Positions 6,142-8,218 of a DNA stretch of 8,218 nt are shown here, piece after piece. How positions within the stretch are numbered: position 1 is the first letter of the stretch; each line of letters opens with the position of its first letter. The stretch lies in assembly GCF_003248605.1 (NCBI RefSeq), contig NZ_QFPF01000156.1, positions 1 through 8,218 of the forward strand. Reading direction: 5' to 3'. The position numbers and the translations under genes are program-made. This DNA is from Microbacterium sp. Lineage in GTDB: Bacteria; Actinomycetota; Actinomycetes; Actinomycetales; Microbacteriaceae. Below the pieces are notes generated by a model that searched no databases, was not told where the DNA came from, and saw only the letters and a list, made by a program, of their open reading frames with translations.

Positions 6142-7613
6142 ACGACCGTTTCGGGCTCGTCACGCGGTGTGAGCGCGACGTTTCCGCGCTTCACCCGCAG
6201 TCGGCCGGCGGGCAATGAGAGCACCGCCACGAAGCCCGCCGTTCCGATCACGAGGCAGGCGGTCAGCACGATCCGGATGCCGGGCAAAGGTGCCCCCGCG
6301 CCGGTGGCCATCGCTGCGAGCACGGCGCCGAATCCCGACAGGCAGAGGACCGTCATCAGGCTCCGCAAGAACAGGATGAGAGAAGACCCCACGGCCAGCT
6401 CATCGTCGCGGAGGAACCGCTGACCGGTCGCGATCACCTGCTGCGTGACCGCCCCGACCCCCAGGGAGACCACCGCGCCGCCGGCGACGACGTACGCGAG
6501 AGGGGAGTCGGGCGTGATCGGTACGAGCATGCCGTAGCCGGCGACGACCGCGCCCATGCCGAGCGCGAGCATCATCTTGTCGCGGCCCGTCCGTGACACG
6601 ATGACGCCGACTGTCAGAGACGCAATGAGCGTTGCGATCGACAGTGGGATCAGCAGCAACCCGGATTCGCCCGCGGTAGCGCCGCGAACATCCTGAAAGT
6701 ACATCGCGAGATACACCGACGTGCCGAACGCGGCGACCCCGCCGACGCCGGAGGCGATGAGAACAAGCACGAGATGCCGATTGCGCATGAGAGCTGGAGG
6801 AATCAGCGGCGAGAGCGCACGTCGCTCGACCAGGACGGTAGCCAGCAGGAGCACGGCGGTCGCGGCGCCTGCAGTTGCCGCAAGCAACGGCGCCTCCGCC
6901 AACGCCGACAGGGCGATCATCGCGGCGGTCACGGTGCTCGCGATGAGGATAGTGCCGCTCACATCGAAGCGCCCGGACGGGGTGCCGGTTGTCGATATCA
7001 CCGGAGCGAACCGCCAGACCATCACGAGGGCAATCAGCGCCACCGGAGCTGTGGAGTAGAAGACCCAGCGCCAGCCGCCGATGTCGACGATGATCCCGCC
7101 GAGGGCCGGAGCCAGAATTGCGGCGACAGATGTGACAGATCCGAGCATCCCGAAGAACTTCGGCCGCTCGCGAGGTGAGGTCATTCCCGTCACGATGAGT
7201 TGCACCAGAGTGACGATGCCTCCAGCACCGGCACCGATGAGCACTCGGCATGCGACGATCGTCCACGGTTCGAAAGCAGACCCTGCACCGATCGAGCCGA
7301 GCGCATAGATCGCGAGCGACATTAGCAACAGGCGGGTGGCCGAGTAGCGGTCGGCGAGTCGACCCCAGACAGGCGTAGTGACCGCGAGCACAAGCAGTGA
7401 AGTTGTGACGATCCACGTGTACTGCACCGGCGTCCCGTCGAGGTCGCCGATGATCTGTGGCAGACCCGTGAGCACCATCGTGTTGGACGCGACGGCGAAG
7501 AAGAGCGCGATGAAGAGTGCTGTCATCGCCAGCCCACGCCCGGGCGCACGTGCCCCCGCGGTGCCGCCGTCGAAACTTCTCGTCCGTCCGCCCCGATCGA
7601 GGCGGGAGGTCAT
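6138..7613 (-). CDS. MFS transporter, DHA2 (EmrB/QacA-like) 14-TM family
   Basis: This 491-residue membrane protein has about 14 hydrophobic segments, as expected for DHA2 proton-coupled exporters. Visible motifs are motif A GRLADRYSATRLLL after TM2, motif C-like ILAPALGGIIVDIGGWRWVF at TM5-6, and the TM4 pattern CRVLIGAGAGGI. The TM1 signature, usually LDxTIVNVALP, reads ASNTMVLTGLPQI, so the customary aspartate is absent. The first 27 residues are basic and soluble. ATG 7613 overlaps the monooxygenase stop (ATGA, 7610-7613), and the stop overlaps the GntR start; the alternative Met30 would give a shorter cytoplasmic tail. In this operon it may export a toxic substrate or product, or act in uptake. 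Related proteins are annotated as multidrug exporters, but the substrate is not readable here. Confidence 0.9.
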   Translation of the reverse strand: MTSRLDRGGRTRSFDGGTAGARAPGRGLAMTALFIALFFAVASNTMVLTGLPQIIGDLDGTPVQYTWIVTTSLLVLAVTTPVWGRLADRYSATRLLLMSLAIYALGSIGAGSAFEPWTIVACRVLIGAGAGGIVTLVQLIVTGMTSPRERPKFFGMLGSVTSVAAILAPALGGIIVDIGGWRWVFYSTAPVALIALVMVWRFAPVISTTGTPSGRFDVSGTILIASTVTAAMIALSALAEAPLLAATAGAATAVLLLATVLVERRALSPLIPPALMRNRHLVLVLIASGVGGVAAFGTSVYLAMYFQDVRGATAGESGLLLIPLSIATLIASLTVGVIVSRTGRDKMMLALGMGAVVAGYGMLVPITPDSPLAYVVAGGAVVSLGVGAVTQQVIATGQRFLRDDELAVGSSLILFLRSLMTVLCLSGFGAVLAAMATGAGAPLPGIRIVLTACLVIGTAGFVAVLSLPAGRLRVKRGNVALTPRDEPETVV

Positions 7614-8218
7614 TCGCCCTTGAAGTTCTCTCGCATCGTCTTTCCCGTGTATTCAGTGCGGTAGAGGCCGCGACGCTGAAGCACGGGAACGACCTCATCA
7701 ACGAAGCGCTCGATGCCACCAGGCACACCCGAGCGCGGAGCGATCATGAATCCGCCGTTGGCACCGCTCGCGTGAAAGGCCTCCTCCATGTAGTCGACGA
7801 TCTGATCGGGCGTGCCGATGTATTCGGCTCCGTAGACGAGCCACTCACGCGCGTACTCGCGGATGGTGGTGGTGGGGGTGGTATTGGTCATGGCCATGTC
7901 GAGATAGCCCCAGTTGGGGGCGATACCCGCGCTGCGCACTTCGGCGATCACGTCGTGCACGTAGGCATCGGGATCTATGGGATAACCATCCAGCCCCCAC
8001 CACTGACTCAAGAACACATGGAGGAGGCGGTCACTGTACTGCTCACGCAGGTTCTTTCGGATCTCCTTCTCCTCAGCGGGACCGGACACGACATCGAATG
8101 CTCCGGCCCAGACGATGCCCACGTCGCGGGGGTCTCGTCCCACGCTTCGACATATCTCATCGAGCTTCGCTCGGTGCTTCGTCTTGCCTGCGTGGCCGTG
8201 CGCGCCGGCAAACTGCAG
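7610..8218 (-). CDS. LLM-class FMN-dependent monooxygenase, NtaA/SnaA/DszA family (C-terminal part)
   Basis: An open frame runs from the right edge to TGA at 7610-7612 and gives the last 202 residues; the start lies outside the window. An internal ATG at 8143 is not the true start, because the residues before it (LQFAGAHGHAGKTK, DEICRSVGRDP) continue the family pattern. The C-terminus is diagnostic: YIGTPDQIVDYMEEAF, then GGFMIAP, GGIERFVDEVVPVLQRRGLY, and RTEYTGKTMREN. This matches nitrilotriacetate/pristinamycin/dibenzothiophene-sulfone monooxygenases, which total about 440-460 residues, so roughly 55% is missing. These are two-component enzymes needing FMNH2 from a separate reductase, none of which is in the window. 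First visible gene of the operon with the MFS and GntR genes, so it probably sets the operon's metabolic function. The substrate is unknown. Confidence 0.9.
   Translation of the reverse strand: MQFAGAHGHAGKTKHRAKLDEICRSVGRDPRDVGIVWAGAFDVVSGPAEEKEIRKNLREQYSDRLLHVFLSQWWGLDGYPIDPDAYVHDVIAEVRSAGIAPNWGYLDMAMTNTTPTTTIREYAREWLVYGAEYIGTPDQIVDYMEEAFHASGANGGFMIAPRSGVPGGIERFVDEVVPVLQRRGLYRTEYTGKTMRENFKGE

Noticed and set aside
4930..6423. Plus-strand open frame of 497 codons
   Set aside because: It lies antisense to the GntR gene and the end of the MFS gene, which have clear family motifs. Its translation is rich in arginine with no domain, a typical high-GC shadow.
6400..7728. Minus-strand open frame of 442 codons in another phase of the MFS gene
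   Set aside because: Histidine/arginine-rich translation without motifs; the MFS frame at 6138-7613 has all the membrane segments and family motifs.
7610..8143. Treating the monooxygenase as a complete 177-residue protein starting at 8143
   Set aside because: The frame stays open to the window edge and the upstream residues continue the family sequence, so the gene is cut by the window and not short.
1..8218. tRNA, rRNA, CRISPR array, insertion sequence or phage attachment site
   Set aside because: I looked for regularly spaced repeats, transposase motifs, terminal inverted repeats and cloverleaf-like sequence and saw none that could be supported by eye.

Overview
The window is high-GC, densely packed DNA with strongly GC-ending codons, GTG starts and many 4-base stop/start overlaps. 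This fits an actinobacterium. A Microbacteriaceae-like host is my guess from the general look and from an interspersed repeat near 4958-4994, not something proven by a marker gene.

Layout. (1) Bases 1-3648, plus strand: the 3' end of an unrecognised gene, a strong 12-bp hairpin, then a complete peptide-type ABC importer core. The core has a DppB-like permease (174-1112), a DppC-like permease (1109-1987) and one ATPase with two fused nucleotide-binding domains (1984-3648), all joined by ATGA overlaps. No substrate-binding protein is visible. (2) Bases 3649-3990: gene-free, with two copies of an 8-base palindrome and, at its right end, an unusually AT-rich patch with three 10-bp-phased ATTG repeats and a perfect TATAAT box. 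(3) Bases 3991-4865, plus strand: a two-gene unit of an MNT-type nucleotidyltransferase (GSx10DxD motif) and a HEPN-like partner, overlapping by ATGA. This looks like a MntA/HepT-like toxin-antitoxin or stress module. The nucleotidyltransferase seems to have lost the first half of its N-terminal winged helix. (4) Bases 4866-5265: gene-poor convergent intergenic region with hairpins and a probable interspersed repeat. (5) Bases 5266-8218, minus strand: an operon read right to left of an NtaA/SnaA/DszA-type FMN-dependent monooxygenase (5' end outside the window), a 14-TM DHA2-type MFS transporter and a GntR/UTRA regulator, again joined by 4-base overlaps.

How it fits together. The two outer units could form one metabolic neighbourhood: import of a peptide-like or other polar solute by the ABC system, flavin-dependent oxidation by the monooxygenase, efflux or uptake by the MFS protein and ligand-responsive control by the GntR protein. 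No flavin reductase partner is in view and the substrate cannot be read from the sequence. The nucleotidyltransferase/HEPN pair sits between these units as an apparently unrelated insert. It is the most interesting part of the window: a putative TA-type module with a truncated DNA-binding domain, a non-canonical HEPN motif spacing and a striking upstream promoter/operator patch.
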